Part shown: in pieces, positions 13,491-25,735 of the stretch
Position numbering within the stretch: position 1 is the stretch's first letter
How the letters are laid out: each line of letters opens with the position of its first letter
Source: Chaunax sp. Z400
Taxonomy: Eukaryota; Chordata; Actinopteri; Lophiiformes; Chaunacidae
Length of the DNA: 64,000 bases
Assembly: GCA_037577475.1 (NCBI GenBank)
Contig: CM075202.1
Location: 12,872,501 to 12,936,500, forward strand
Reading direction: 5' to 3'
Made by a program: the position numbers and the translations under genes
The notes under the pieces: model-generated
What the model saw: the letters and a program-made list of their open reading frames with translations, nothing else
What the model was told of the DNA's origin: nothing
The model's database searches: none

Positions 13491-14736
13491 CTAAACATAT
13501 TGAATTACTACTAGCTGAGCACAGGCTGGGTAAGCAAGGAGGAGGGCCTAGAATTCTCTGAAGCACAAGAGACACTTAAACATGATACCATTGGCTAACA
13601 GTAGGACTCAAACGTCTATAATGACACACTTCCGTCATTCTGTGTAAGCCATCAGGGATCAATCAGTGAGGGGAGGAGTTATGTCACCTCCTGGTGTTTT
13701 CTGAGAGAGATTGTGTCGTCAGCAGCAGCATCCAGAGACTCCGACCAGCTCAGACCTGGGACCCATTCCAGCATAAAATATACCTCACTGCACATTTTCT
13801 ATGGCAAAAAGTTGGTCCTTTTCCAAACCCTAATACATTGATTGAATATAAAGACTCCAAAAGTGCATTTTAAAGCCAAAGGATGAAATGAATCAACCCG
13901 AATGAGTTGTGAAAAGATTGTGCCGTTTGGCTTCTTTTCCGTTCATTTAACTTCAGCTTCTTTTCAACTGTTTTCTTTGAAAGAAAGAAAGAAAGAAAGA
14001 AGGAGAGAAGGAAAGAAAGCATTTGCTTTCTTTTGTGATTATAAAACTCATCATTTTCAACTAATGTGAACTTTTTGCAGATTATCTTATTACTGCTTAA
14101 CTAGAACTTATTAAATTGATCAGCGTTGCTACATTTAAATCGATACGTATACTACAATTAAGGACTCAACACATTTCAGTGTCTAATTAGGTATAAATCA
14201 ATGACAAAGTCACGTCCACGCGTGTGTCTTCACAATACATGAAAATATATGTCAAATTAAATTAAAATTTAACGTCTCTGATGTCACTTGCCATCATCGC
14301 GAGGTCAAAGTGGGTCCATGTCAGCTGAACTTGGGATTGTATCACTGTGTGATCACATAAAAACACAGCTTTGAGTCAGCACTCATGTTACAGGCTCACA
14401 AGGAGGGAGACATCCGATAACTCTGTTTACAAAAAACAAAAACAAATGCATTTGCGAATCCAGCCGTAGCAGGCGAGTCTCAAAACACCCACACACAAAT
14501 GGAACGAAATTCACACATTCATGCAAGTGGTTTGTAAATGCAGGTCCATTAGTCTATAAAAATGTTGTTTTAAAAAAAAATACAAATATGCTTTTGATGA
14601 AATTTGCATAATTTCAGAGATACATATGTCTGTATTTTTTATGCATCAGAGATACATTAAAAGAATCTTCTTTTGTTTGCATATTTTTTGTGGAATAATT
14701 TATATAATAATCACAAAATGCATTAGGAAAACTACA

Positions 14737-14950
14737 CAGTGGTGCAGTGGGTAGCACTGTGCGTGGGTTCCCTCTGGATACACATGTAGTATAGGTGTGA
14801 ATGTGAGTGTTAATGGTTGTTTGTCTCTCTAGGTGTGGCCCCGTGATGAACTACGTACCCTGCCTCTCGCCCCAAGGTCAGCTGGGATGGGCTCCAGCCC
14901 TCCCGTGACTCGGCACAGGATAAGCGGTTGCAGGAAATGGATGGATGGAC
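14737..14950 (+). repeat. dispersed fish repeat, GTGGTGCAGTGG...ATGGATGG family
   Basis: The copy starts CAGTGGTGCAGTGGGTAGC and then reads the typical phrases 'GCGTGGGTTCCCTC', 'GTGAATGTGAGTGTTAATGG', 'CAGCTGGGATGGGCTCCAG' and 'GGATAAGCGGTTGCAGG', ending in ATGGATGGATGG. I recall this unit from many teleost genomes. Part of the middle is missing. A minus-strand open frame of 76 codons across it (14810-15040) is only a translation of the repeat. Confidence 0.85.
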
Positions 14951-15889
14951 GGATATTTCCATGAATAAATTCATTAAGAGACTCATCTGACTCCATAGCC
15001 AATAGGGCCTGCTGCTAATTTTTGGATGGCCTGCATTCATTCATAAGTAAAGTACCTTGTTTAGTAGCATTGTTAGCATAACACCTGAGAGCCATTTGCC
15101 AGAGTCTGGATGAGGGACAGGTGATTTTTCTAGATGAAGTATGAGAGCCGTCATGGCAGACAGAAAGAAAAACAGTCGGCTTTTTTTTCACTACCAGAGC
15201 ACATTTATTTCAAACAGTACAGACTGGAGCACAGGCACTTTTCAGGGATTAGCCGACTATCACGCCATCATGATGATTGCAGGCGCACACTTCAGACGCT
15301 GAGCGCACGCACTGAGTGCTAAATTGTCAAGATACCATATCGTGCACACAGCAGCCGTGCAAATCAGACCGCAGGGACGGGCCAGGAACACGTGACATTC
15401 AAGTGCACATTGCAGAATCATTTTCCTGAATGACTGGCACTCAGTCACACTACAATACGCCGACTTGTAAAAGCGCGAAACAGTGGAATGCACATGCAAA
15501 GATTCGGCCTCCTCATTCCACTCTTAGAAAGTATTCACAAGTGTGTCTTGCATCAGATTTTCATAATGAGGTTGTCTGGGAGTGTGAGCAGGCGAAGAAT
15601 ACCCGAGCCTCCACCACTGACATCACAGGAGGATGAGCAGCAAAAGTTTAAACCGAGGGTAGCTTCTTTATTTCCAAAGATGGAGGTGATTCTTCACGTG
15701 TCAAACGCTGAGCTACACAAGAAATGGTGGAGCACTTAAATCAGATCGTCTCTTTATCCCAGCCATTGATCAAGGAAGCAGCTATAATGATGATGTCACA
15801 ATATTACAGATTCCATACTTGTTTAGAGTTACCTCCAAAAGAGCGATGTTGTCGTCTTCCAAATGAAGAAAGATATTTAGGGAGATAAA
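14951..15889. other. intronic DNA, nothing recognised
   Basis: Unique AT-moderate DNA with a few CpG-containing patches near 15260-15500. Overlapping frames of 60-83 codons are present on both strands with no recognisable product. No RNA gene or element boundary was seen. Confidence 0.5.
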
Positions 15890-15900
15890 GACTTTTTTTT

Positions 15901-16242
15901 TTAAACTCTTAACAGAAGATTTAAATCTAGCAATCCAGCTATATATTGATGAGTCTGCGATGCATTAAGTTCACAAACTGTGCAGTGTCGTGGGTCCTTG
16001 CCAGTAACGTATGCAATACAGCTAGCTGTGCTACCAAGTGACAGCTCTGCAGAAATATGAATAAGTAGCTTTTGCTCGCTCCATTGGTGTGTGATGTTCA
16101 CAATCTCGATCAGGATGGTGTGTTCATTGAGACCGTTAGTCAGAGTGTCAAAAGCACCATCTTTAGTGTTTCTATTTTGGTCTGCCCATCGATTAAATGG
16201 CTTTTTAGAGTCATTCAGTGGAGAGCATGGCGACAGCTTCAA
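15901..16242 (-). other. 113-codon open frame, no recognised product
   Basis: An uninterrupted minus-strand frame lies immediately beside the plus-strand transposon fossil. It contains a TGKDPRHCTVCE segment with two cysteines and a histidine but no complete zinc-finger spacing that I recognise. It may be a further, inverted or unrelated, piece of the neighbouring mobile element, or a chance frame. No function is assigned. Confidence 0.2.
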
Positions 16243-16332
16243 GAAAATGAAGTCAGAGAGGGAGAATTACCTCATCACGATCCTAAATGTCCTCAAAAAT
16301 GACATTTTCGAGCAGTCAGTTCGGTGTTTTCA

Positions 16333-16700
16333 GGTGATTGTGCGTTTCGTAGGTCACTGCATTATTTTCATGCTATCACAGGTTTTCCTCCAGATGTACT
16401 ACATGATCTTCCGGAGGGCACGATTCCTGCTGAACTTGCTTTTTTTTTTTTGCATTAAAGAGGTGACTTGGCTAAAGCACTTCTCTTCAAAGTGTCTGAA
16501 TCAAAAAATGATATCATTCCAGTATCGGCCCACTGCGAATAGACCTCATCCAATTCCTGCATACTATCATGACCCAGGCAACAATAGGAGGTAATGGTAA
16601 TGGCAATACCACTGCTCAGAACTACTTCCATTACTTGTAGGCAGTAAAGTACCGGAATGTAATGCTGATGAGGTTTTTTATTGTTTACCTCACCCAAGGA
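16333..16700 (+). pseudogene. decayed DNA-transposon protein gene fragment
   Basis: Two separate frames carry pieces of one protein that I recognise as a common fish and invertebrate transposon-encoded ORF, whose class I cannot name securely. At 16333-16440 the frame reads GDCAFRRSLHYFHAITGF followed by PPDVLHDLPEGTIPAELA, matching that family's 'H..TGFPPDVLHDLFEG.VPVELAL' core. After a T-run the frame shifts, and 16493-16591 reads LNQKMISFQY then NRPHPIPAYY. This is followed in another frame by IGGNGNGNTT, matching the family's 'LN.KI.SFPY...NRPHPIP...IGGN' segment. The correct order and spacing with frameshifts and stops mark it as a dead copy. The sequence before it (15890-16332) may belong to the same element but could not be aligned by eye. 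Confidence 0.75.
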
Positions 16701-19700
16701 AGAGCCAGGTCAAGTAATCTGTCTAATCAGAATAGCCATACAGAATAGTTGGCTATCGATCTTTTATGTTCAGATAATGCAGATGTACTCAATGATATGT
16801 GAAATTTGAATGCCTTCAAGATTGATCATGATCTTAATTATTATATCATCCAAACCCTAATCTGTATAAAGTACAACCTGTCTGTCTCTCTATGAGCACA
16901 GTGGCAGATGAAGCCCCATAAAATATGGTCTTTCATATCAGTGAGCCGCACCGTGTTAGAAAATTAAAGCACTCTCTGCCAGTCTCTGCTGGTGCAATGA
17001 TTAAGAATTTATAAAAAAAAACAATGAACGAACTGGAATTGGACAGCTTTTTTATGACTTCAGCATTTTTATAATACAAACAAACAAAATCAAATAACTT
17101 GAATTAGGCCAGACGTGGCACACTTACAGTCGTTTCTCCTTCTCAGTGATCAAAAGCACAAAACAAAAGAATGAAGAGTCTATTAGCAGCCTGGTGCACA
17201 CAGCATTTTTTTATGACAATCAACTGTAAAAAAAAAAAAAAAAAAAAAAAGGCTCTTTGCTTGGCGCTGTGAGCTGATTCGGTTGATGTGATTAGTTTAT
17301 GATTTTGCTTTCATTCTTTCAGAATGATTTCGATGATCCTCATCTTGGGAATGCATGCCTGGCCCTCCTGGAAATATTTCAAAAGAATCTTTCCTTGTTG
17401 ACGTGTTTTGTTTGTTTGTTTTGTTTGTTTGTTTCACCCTGATAATGGGCACAGTGTATCAACAGCAGTGTCAAGTAAGGCTAATTAACCACTACTCATG
17501 AAAATCAATGCTGAAAAGACCAAACCAAACCATCCATGTGCTATGTTAAAATTAACACAATTTTATTATATTTTTTATCATATAAAATACACAAACGATG
17601 CCGTTTCTTTATTCCCATGTGTTCTAGACATCATCAGCTGTTGAAGATGCTGACTTTTTGCCTGCGACCTGCAGCTTCAGTCTCAATCTTTACACATTAA
17701 TTGTGTAGCTATTATTTACATAACTCAAAGATATCACATTTCCACATGAAAATAATCAACTTAAGGAGTTTTATTGTTATAGCATTAGCTTAGGTTAGCT
17801 GGCTGCAGCTAAAATCGAGGGAAAATGACGCAGAATCAGGCGACAAAATCCACGGTTATTGGCTAGAATGCAAAACATACTTTTGCTTGCATCTTCGTGA
17901 AAACGAGGACGCGTTGTTTTTTTTATTTGTTTTTTTTATTTTGATCGGTAAATCTGCCACTGTTACCATTCTAAACTGCAAATGAACTGTGTGAGAAAGA
18001 CAAGCTTGACAGATGTAGCAACATTAATGAAGGGGATTGGAAACAGCAGTAATTTAACAATGTCTTCAAGAAAATGGAGACAAATACGTAAAAATATGTG
18101 AAGAGTTTTTCCCGACACTGAAACTTCCAGCCAACTATACTTTTTTACTACTTCAAGAAATGTCACATTTTAGAACGCAATTGTTTGTAGCTTTTAACCG
18201 GATGATGCATTTTAGTCATTGGGCATCTGGATATTAAGAGTTCAGAGAAATAAGCTGAGCTAGCATTAGCAGCAGCTCGGCTTGCAGCCAATTCTATGCG
18301 CTAGTGGAAAACAGGGAGTGTGGCGTCATCAGACAAATTTCAGTGGGTCAAACGAGGCAGGACAAAATTGCTATTCCAACTTATTAGCGCATCCAAATCA
18401 CCTCACCTACATTTGCCAGCTATTTCTCAAGAAGTCAGCACTTTTCAAGACACTGTATTTATTGAGAGTTGAAAGCAGCTAAAGTACAACAGCCCTTAAT
18501 CATAGAAGCACAGCTCGAACAATATGAATGCAGCTTGGACCGATGCAGCAGGTTTGACGTCTGAGCTGGCACCACGGAGCAGTACGTCAGCTGCTGATCT
18601 TGTAAGCTTGTCTCGTTCACAGACTCCATTGTAACGCACTGAATAAATTGTCAGTCAAGTCAGTGGCGCAAGTGGGATGACTGTATTTCACGAAGCACAG
18701 ATAAAAGAGGGGATGGAGACGGATAAAGAAATGAAAGAGGCCAGAAAGACAGAAACCCACTGTAGGGGGAAATGAGACGGACAAATTGGAGACTGCGAAA
18801 AAAAGAAGAAGGAACACGATAATCTGTGGACTCATGAGCTGAATGCCCCTTTAATTCCAAAGTCAAAATAATGTTTAAGAGTATTTTTTTTTAAAAGTCT
18901 AAATAGTTGACATTCCCCCCACAAAGTGCTGACTTCTGGGAAGTGCTGTGATTGTAGGGATGTATCCTACAATCTGGCGGAACCCCCCCCGGAGTGGGTC
19001 GGTGAGTGAGTCGATCAGAAAGTAGAGAGGGCACAAGTACAAACGGCAGAAAAGTGAGCAAAGCAGGGGAAACAGATAGCAGAAAGATATCAATCTGGTA
19101 GCAGATATTGTGCTGGAGGATGGTGGACTTTTTAAAAGGTTGACATGACAACAATAGTTTGGAACTGGAAAAAAAAAAATCAATTCCCGACCCCCCAAAA
19201 AAAGAAATCCACAAAAATGTGTTGCACTTAAAATTAAAAACTTTTTTTTTTGTGTTTGCTGCCATGGCTATAGTGTGAGATCTTACCTTATTTTAAATAT
19301 ATGAATTACCCAGATGGCATGAATTAACTGAGCTGTGTGTGGAGGAGGCTTCTTGTTTTATGACAAAAAAAAAGAGAAAAAAAGAGAATAACGATCTAAA
19401 CTAAAAGTGTTACGCATTAATTTCACACCAACCATGTGCACTTAGAAGATTTAAACAAAAAGCACAGGTGAGCTTCCATTAAAATCTGCCAAACAGATGT
19501 CTGTATAAATGAGTTTTCCCGCACGATGCGAAGGGTGTGACCCACCACCGGGGGAGTCACATATTAGCTGGTAACAGGTAGCAGGTAATATGAAGAACGA
19601 ACAACAACAAGGAGCGGAGATCTCTGCACGGGGGAGACATGCGAGTCTGGGAGCTCCTTACACGACAAGACGAGGTTTGTGAAGTAATTTTACTTCATTA

Positions 19701-20639
19701 GATTCACTCTCTCAGACTCTTCAGATGGTAATATGACACAGCCTGGCTGTGCTCTTGCCTCTGCTCGCTAGATTCCCATCAAGAGGATGACATAAACCGC
19801 CACATACCAGGGACCGTGAAAGGAAAAAGACAACTAGAAGGGCGCAGCTCTCGTGACGACACAAACAACAGAGCTTTTGGAATAAGGCTCGTCAGATCGA
19901 CGACCACAGCAGCATGGAGAGGCAGGGTATGGAGAAGGGCCGTGTTACAACCTCTGCTAATTTGGGGAACCAGGCACTCTGGAAACCAGTCTCACTATTG
20001 ATTAGCATGAAGGAGCCAGCTCCCCGACAAGACTCTGCTTCTCCCTGTTGCAGCGGTGCTGACAACAGAGACACTGGCAGCATTGGACATGCAATGTCGG
20101 CTGTGTGCTTCACAAGCAACAGGGTGAAATGAATTGTTTTTCGTTACTGACTTTTTAATGGGTTTTTTTGTACAAGTATCTTTTTGTCATAGAGACTCAT
20201 CTCAAAGACACGTGTTAAATTATCTTCCAAAGAGCCGGCTGCCACGGAAAAGGTGGGAAATGACGACGGCTACGCAGTCATGACAAATGAGATTGAGGAT
20301 TCGCTGCTGGTGATGGACTAATGAGGACGAGGCGAGAGAGCGCCTTCATCTGGAGAGGCAAAGGGCCCGCAGAGAATACCTGAGGGGAGAGGGGAGAGAG
20401 AGGTGGAGGTCAAAGTATGGGAGGCCAGTGGACAGGAGCTAGCTGAGTGCTGTATGCGCTCCGCATAGCATGTTTTAAGATATTCGGTGTGAAATGCACA
20501 CAGCGGCACGAATAGAAAGTTAATGCATGTGTGGCAGGAAATGTTAATTATATCAATATAATTATAATAATGCATGATTATAAACCCCTGTCTGATGATT
20601 TACCCATTCTTCTATGTTGAAAACCGTTAATACTGATTT
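16701..20639. other. intronic DNA, nothing recognised
   Basis: No exon was supported. The span contains an A-run of about 24-26 bases at 17227-17250, which could be an old retroposon tail, a (GTTT)n stretch at 17404-17435, and scattered homopolymers near 17917-17940 and 19245. Frames at 18617-19265 on the minus strand are low-complexity. Confidence 0.5.
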
Positions 20640-21060
20640 TAGCGTGGCGGCTAGTCACTCATCGTCAATATTCAGGCGGCTTACGCGAGTCTGTCTGTCG
20701 ACCAATCAGAGGCTGCGTTCCTGACGGGGGAATGCGTGACAATGCCGTTCTGATAGCACGCTGGCATGCGGTAAACAACGGAGGCGTGACACAGCAGCAG
20801 CAGCAGCGGCGGCGGCGTCTTTGTGTGATGTTTTTTACGTGTAGGTTTAGGCAGCTCTTTGTAAACAACAACAACAAATTATTTTTCCCTCCCTGTTACA
20901 AGGCGGTTGATCTCTTCTCTTCTTCTGCTTGGAGAGTAAAGGAGCTCCCAGGTTCATTTTCTTCCTTCCTGCGAAATTGCAGCCATGTGGCGATCGTTAC
21001 AGGCCTACTCCTGGGTCTGAATGGCTGCACAGTCACTCTTTTTTTCTTGCAATCAGGTAA
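20640..21060. promoter_or_regulatory. CpG- and CCAAT-rich patch, possible internal promoter
   Basis: Against an AT-rich background, 20640-20850 is dense in CpG (GGCGGCTTACGCGAG, GCGGCGGCGGCG), with an ACCAATCAGAG CCAAT box at about 20701 and a CAG/CGG triplet run at 20790-20817. A plus-strand frame opens at 20732 and runs without a stop to a possible donor CAATCAG|GTAACA at about 21057. A second CCAAT-containing, CpG-rich patch lies at 21545-21605. This could be an alternative promoter and first exon on the plus strand within NKAIN2 intron 1, but no protein family was recognised. Confidence 0.3.
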
Positions 21061-21304
21061 CACACATGGCTCGCATGCAGGGATGCACCTTCTGCATTCA
21101 TGTCTCAGCTTGAATGCGGTGAATTATTCATCATATCCCTCGACTGTGTAACGTACTGCCACACACAAAGACGGTGTCTCAGGTAGCCTATGGCCGCTCT
21201 GGATGTCCAATCCTGTTACAGTGTGTGTGATCTCCATCTTTTAAAGGTAATCTGAAGAATCTGAGTTATGACGGAGGACCATTCTGAGTTGGTTTCAGGA
21301 CTTC

Positions 21305-21329
21305 CAGCTATTACAGCTTTTTAAAGTTT

Positions 21330-21366
<37 letters not shown>

Positions 21367-21375
21367 ATATATTTA
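21305..21375. repeat. compound (TA)n-(TG)n-(TA)n microsatellite
   Basis: TATATATATATATA is followed by TGTGTGTGTGTGTGTGTG and again by TATATAT. It is a compound dinucleotide repeat within intronic DNA. Confidence 0.85.
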
Positions 21376-21967
21376 CGCATTATCAGATCATCAATTATTA
21401 TCTCACTGTAATCGTGCACTGCGCTTAATTGCAAAGCTATAATCCTGCTCCATTTAGTCCTTTCAATTAACTTGCACACAACAAGATAATTAACGCTTTA
21501 CCAACACGAAACACCCACCAACCGTCTGCACAGGCTCCACCGAAGCAGCCAATGCAGCGAGGCCGTCGGTTGCCACCCGGTTCCACGTCGCGCCATTGGC
21601 TGATTTAGTCATCATCTTTGTGGCAGCAGCTGGTGGGTGTGTGACTTGATATAGCAACAACGATCACAATTATTGCCAGAGAGTGTAAGTCACCAGTGCA
21701 TATAGAGTTTTTTTTTGTATTTGCGTAAGGGTTTGTAAAACAAAAGGTGTTTTTTTTCAAAACGCCATCTGATCTCCTATAACATTGTTCAGCTTGATCG
21801 CTGCTCTGAAGTTAATGATCTCTCTGTTCGGCTCACAGAACCGTGACACGCTTATTATAGTTTGCATGTGTTTTGATCTTCATCGTCATTATGTTCCTGT
21901 TGCCTTTCGAAAACTGTGTGAGTTGTATTGAAATGACTTGAATAATGAGGGGAAGCCCTCATTTGAA

Positions 21968-22080
21968 GGGGTGAAACCAGGGAGAACATAGGCTCCACAC
22001 AGGGAGGCCACAGGTCTGGATTCGGAACCAGAACCTTCTTGCTACAAGGCGACGGTGCTAGATCTGCACCACGGATCCGC
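21968..22080 (-). repeat. dispersed fish repeat, 5' part, minus strand
   Basis: Read on the minus strand it gives GTGGTGCAGATCTAGCACC, then 'GTCGCCTTGTAGCAAGAAGGTTCTGG', then a degenerate GGTTCNAATCC-like box, then 'TGTGTGGAGCCTATGTTCTCCCTGG'. This is the 5' half of the same family whose 3' half is seen at 14737-14950. The GGTTC-like box hints at a tRNA-derived origin of the family but is degenerate here. Confidence 0.75.
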
Positions 22081-23867
22081 CCTATCGAGGGAAAACCCTT
22101 ATTTTCAAGTAGTCAGCACTAATGTGGTCCTGTGTGCTGTGGTTTCACTCCAAAACAACTGGTAAACATAAAGGGAACTAACACGCCAAGCACTCAGTAA
22201 TACACTACATTTACTCTAATTTAGATCACAAGCAGGTTAGCAGAATTTCAACTAGTGGAGCTGTTCTCTGTGCGGTGATGTCATGTGGCGTAGGCATATC
22301 TCCAGCCTGTTCTCGCTGACCTCTGCTCAGCTACGGTGACATCACCTATCTTGCCAATTAAGCTAGCTAATGAAGCAGGGGGAAAGCTGCTGTTCGGAGT
22401 TACACAAGACATCAGTTCCACTACATAAGACACACCGACCGGCATTGTTTTCTTAACTCTGTGAGGTCAACTATTAGGTGGAAGCTCACACAGCAGAAAC
22501 AATTACCTCCAGCAGGGGGGTAAAGCAGAGAAGCAGGGCAGAGGGGAAAAAGGCTGTCTTTTAATCTGTGGTCAATTAGAGTGCGGGCTGTGTGGTTTCC
22601 TGTGGCTGCCGCCTACTAAAGCCTGTGCAGGGATATTTTAATGAAAAAATTTAAATGTCTTTATTCTTACATACCGAGGCCAATTGGTGTACTTTTTTTC
22701 TTTTTTTTTTAAGTTATGGATTCCACCATCAGGAGACTTCTGTCAAAATTCTAACAAAGCTAACTGTGCATAGCCATACTTGTTACACACAGCAGTCAGA
22801 CCTGCAGCTTAGCTAGTGGTCGTTATCAGCTGGCTTAGCTATTACAACGGCTAACAGAGCAAAACATGTTGTTGACTATGGCATGGCATTAGTTCCACTG
22901 CATTAGACACCATAACTATCAGTGTGACAGCATCTCATTGACAACCACACACACACACACACACACTCAAAAGGCCTCCCTCCTCTCTACCTACGGATAT
23001 TACACAGCGTCCTCATTTACAGCACAATGGTGTGTTTCACTCACAAGCACACGTGGCAACCTCGATGGCATCGCAGCGTAGACGACTTAAACGGCGGCTG
23101 TGCCTTTTTTGAACGAAAATAGGCACAGAAATGTCCCATTTCACGGCACAATACACCTTTTTTGCCGCAACGAGGGTCACGAACATTAATGCGCTTTGTA
23201 AATTAGGCGATTTTCGCACCCGTGCTCTTTTCTGCCGATTTTAAAACACACTCACACAGGGAACGGTGTCTGTCACAGTGTCCCATTCAACATGACAATA
23301 GGCCTTCAGTATTGCACATGCTTAGTGTACAGCGCTCCATGACCTCAGAATGCTACAGCGCAAGTGCTTCTGCTCATGTTTATGCATAGTGTGCACATAC
23401 AAACGACCCCGTCCATAACGGAGTGTGCCCTCAGCTTCTGTACGAAGAGATTAAGCCCAGCCTGAGACCCTCTAGCACGGCTGAATTTCATAAATCCACA
23501 ATGAAACTGTTTAGAAGAAATTATTTGTGGGTTTTTTTTTTTTTAGTGAGTGGTGATACTTAGTGTACACCTCCCTGCTCTGCCGCTACACTTGAGGTAA
23601 TGATTTCCTCAACTTTCCAGGGTAGCCTCCAGAGAATTGTTATTCTGGCTGATACTATGTGCTGAAATGATGCTCCTTAGGTTACATGCTGCTGAGGCGA
23701 AGAGCTCCAAATATGATAGCAATCAGCACTGCAACAACACTGTTTAACTGGGCAAGAACCATGTTTGACTGGTGAGATACTGTATATATAATGCAAGTCA
23801 CCGACCTCGCTCAAAATGGTTCGGGAAAACTTTGCGATTTGTATTACAGCTGCACTATGGGTCACAT
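22081..23867. other. intronic DNA, nothing recognised
   Basis: A short (AC)n run sits at 22948-22966 and a T-run near 23530-23545. Several 'GCTAGCTAATGAAGC' and 'TTAGCTAG' style motifs occur, but nothing could be assigned to an exon, RNA gene or element end. Confidence 0.5.
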
Positions 23868-24890
23868 TAAGGCCGGGCAATTAACGGATAACGTATATCC
23901 AAACCAACATTTAGAGCGGCTCGTGGACTTTAGGCTCATTTCTGCTCAACATTTTTTTTAAAAAGGATACAGATACAGACAGAGCCTTTTTGTCCGTACG
24001 CATTCAATTTGTCCATATTCTTATTTTTTTGTCCATATTATTTTGGGCACATATTACGGATGAAAACAGACCAAACAAAGCAGTGCCACCGCAAATCACT
24101 GAGGGCAGTGCAGCCATAATTCAAGCAAGACACAAGAGACGTCTATGGACAAGTGAAGAAGAAAAAATAATTAAATAAATAAAACTCTCGGACCACATGT
24201 TGTGATGTTGCCTCCGTTAAATACACCGCTGAACACATCATCACCTCCACGTTTGCCCCTTTTTATTGAACAGGTATCATCACAACCTTCTCTACTGTCA
24301 CTATTTTCATTGTTGTCGTAACGGTTGACTCTTCGCTGCCCTCTTGTGGACGTATTGCTAAAAAATGAGGATGCATGGAAAGACAGTATGTGGCATTGAC
24401 GGATTACGTAATGTGAAATTGATGTATTTATTTTTGTATAAAGTATAAATTAGCCTTTCTTACTCATTTCCATTGATTAATACTGTCCCCTAATATTTTC
24501 TCGATACTTACCAGCTACATGCCCGTGAATAGGTCTTAAAAAAAAAATACTGTCATGCCTCCACCCCATTAGTCAGCGTTCACCCTCAACAAAGATGCAT
24601 TCAAAGCGACGTGGATGACAGGAGTGCAAACACCAAGCCAGCAAACAGGCTCTCAACAAGAGGAGGTTGTACCTGAAAAGAATGCTGTGACCCTCATTAG
24701 GGCATATTTTGGATTCAGTGAAGATGACACCGAACGAAAAGAAAACATGTCCCAGCTTTAATTGAGCCAACATATTTACAGTACAGATCCTGTGAGAGTA
24801 CTTAAAATAAATAATCGTTCATGAATCGTAATCGATGTAAAGGTTTGAAACACTTCTGATGCTAATTTGAAGTTATATCGCCGAGCCTTA
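23868..24890. mobile_element. about 1-kb non-autonomous element with inverted ends
   Basis: The left end reads TAAGGCCGGGCAATTAA (23868-23884). The right end, reverse-complemented, reads TAAGGCTCGGCGATATA (24890-24874), giving imperfect terminal inverted repeats of about 17 bases. Fish genomes contain many elements ending in 'ATATCGCCCAGCCCTA', which this right end resembles. The interior has no transposase frame, only GT/AT-rich sequence and phrases such as GCTGCCCTCTTGTGGACG. A target-site duplication is not clear. It is best described as a non-autonomous DNA element or a composite of one, with the class unassigned. Confidence 0.55.
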
Positions 24891-25690
24891 TGTCAGACGG
24901 TTATGGTGTATAGTAGAATGACCGATCACATAACACTGCATTAAGTTTATCTTCCTTTTTCCTTTGATGGATTTCTTTCTGTATGATTGTCAAATGTTTC
25001 AAAAGAAAACAATGCTGCTAATCAATTCCATTATCCATGGAGGAGCTGTCCTACACAATCTCTGGACCTGGCAGAAGATCCCATTTATTGTTTAAGAATT
25101 TTTAAAAAAAAAGGAGCATCTGCCTTGCCATTTGCAGCTTCATTTCTTTATTAAGAGTTTTAGATGATGTTTTCTTTCTCACATGAAGTATTTAGAGGAC
25201 TGAACTGACGAACGTTGTTGCGTTGGTGCGCGCACACCCTCACATGCATGCACACATGCACACCTACAGACTCGTCCCTCCCCTCCCTATTGTCTTGCCT
25301 GGCACCAGTTTCCATTGACACAGATGGTGATTGTGAATGAGACACAGGGAGAGACAAACAGAGAGAACGGCTGCAGCAGCTGATTCCGTGTGTTTGTATC
25401 AGGTCGTCCCATACATCTATCCCACAGAGCACATGTACCTGTCCCATCCATCCATCCATCTGCCACACAGCCATCCGTCCTCCTTTAAGTCAGCTGCCTC
25501 AATTTATCACTCGCAGCCTCCATCTATCCGTCAATGCTCCATATGGACTCTTAGAGCTCCCACCAACAGCCATTCATCCACTCGAGCCACCTATTCATCA
25601 ACCTGTCCCTCAAACAAGATACCACCTTATATCACGACCTTTTACACTCCCATTAACTTCTTAAAAGTGATCTTTCAGTCGTTCATCTTC
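24891..25690. other. intronic DNA close to NKAIN2 exon 1
   Basis: This is the part of NKAIN2 intron 1 next to the first exon. It contains an A-run at 25105-25115, a CA/TG-rich patch around 25225-25265 and CCATCCATCC at 25445-25460. No exon was recognised on either strand. Confidence 0.5.
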
Positions 25691-25696
25691 CTCCCA

Positions 25697-25735
25697 CCAT
25701 CCATCCACCCATGCCCTGTAAGGGTGGATGGATGG
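25697..25735. repeat. perfect 14-bp inverted repeat (hairpin)
   Basis: CCATCCATCCACCC at 25697-25710 and GGGTGGATGGATGG at 25722-25735 are exact reverse complements separated by an 11-base loop. The hairpin lies about 160 bases inside NKAIN2 intron 1. It could be two facing ends of ATGGATGG-type repeats or a spontaneous inversion of a CCAT tract. Confidence 0.9.
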
